Assembly: GCA_019918135.1 (NCBI GenBank) | Contig: WBZZ01001363.1 | Span: 89,501-153,500, forward strand | From: Paulinella micropora | Taxonomy: Eukaryota > Cercozoa > Imbricatea > Euglyphida > Paulinellidae | Reading direction: 5' to 3' | DNA: 64,000 nucleotides | Shown: positions 63,878-64,000 of the stretch, in pieces | How the letters are laid out: each line of letters starts with the position of its first letter | Numbering within the stretch: position 1 is the stretch's first letter | Notes under the pieces: model-generated | Databases searched by the model: none | Told to the model about the DNA's origin: nothing | The model's input: the letters and a program-made list of their open reading frames with translations, nothing else | Translations under genes and position numbers: made by a program

Positions 63878-64000
63878 CGCGCACTCTCGCTCTGGCCGGC
63901 CCTTGCCCTTCCCCCTGAGCACCGAGCAGTAGTGCTTGGACCAAGTGCCGGCGGGGCCCGGCGGGGCCCGGCGGGTGCCGGCCGGTGCCGGCCGGCGGGG
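63878..64000. other. GC-rich 3' flank with short tandem CCGGCGGGGC repeats
   Basis: The last 55 bases are repeats of GGCCCGGCGGG and GCCGGCCGGT. No gene. Confidence 0.6.

Noticed and set aside
1-64000. tRNA or rRNA genes
   Set aside because: I looked for tRNA-like cloverleaf patterns and conserved rRNA stretches and saw none; the only tRNA-related sequence is the Gypsy primer site.

Overview
The window looks like a chromosome of a single-celled or simple eukaryote (not identifiable from this sequence) carrying very GC-rich blocks that are probably an integrated, decaying large DNA virus of the giant-virus group, plus a pile of younger mobile elements. Evidence for a eukaryote: GT-AG introns, LTR retrotransposons of two families, a LINE fragment and pieces of a class C GPCR gene. 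Evidence that the GC-rich blocks are viral is indirect but consistent: tightly packed genes on both strands, a divergent RPB10-type RNA polymerase subunit, a GERH-motif protein of a type I associate with giant viruses, a secreted protein with phage-tail-fibre-like repeats, a small SNF2 helicase, a kinase-like protein and an expanded F-box/leucine-rich-repeat (LRR) family. No capsid gene is visible, so a strange host GC-rich region remains possible.

Layout. 1-13310: GC-rich block with LRR/F-box gene (partial), RING gene, 1210-residue LRR gene, 35-bp minisatellite, Cys-rich protein, fibre-like secreted protein and GERH gene. 13311-16497: AT-richer mobile-element fragment holding a spliced gene for a beta-class amino-DNA methyltransferase. 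16498-25826: GC-rich block resumes (unknown gene, F-box gene, kinase-like gene, SNF2 helicase, LRR gene, unknown gene, RPB10). 25828-44693: 3.7 head-to-tail copies of a roughly 5055-bp unit made from the same mobile element. 44694-50818: Gypsy-family retrotransposon with one LTR. 50819-52560: non-coding with a long CAA/GAC simple repeat. 52560-56380: Copia-family retrotransposon. 56381-58900: AT-rich non-coding. 59115-60279: two pieces of a class C GPCR gene in opposite orientations. About 60300-61550: LINE fragment. 61590-64000: GC-rich block resumes with another LRR gene.

The most unusual signal is the mobile element of 13311-16497 and 25828-44693. Its two genes are spliced, and introns and other non-coding stretches carry an 18-bp perfect palindrome, ACTTTTATGCATAAAAGT (or close variants), about 31 times in this window and never in an exon I could define. 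One of the genes encodes a DNA methyltransferase of bacterial type. A mobile element with its own methyltransferase and a dispersed intronic palindrome with an ATGCAT core is the best candidate here for an undescribed system.

Limits: everything is from reading by eye. Several GC-rich genes change reading frame; long G/C runs make assembly error as likely as decay. Splice sites are inferred from GT-AG and frame continuity only.
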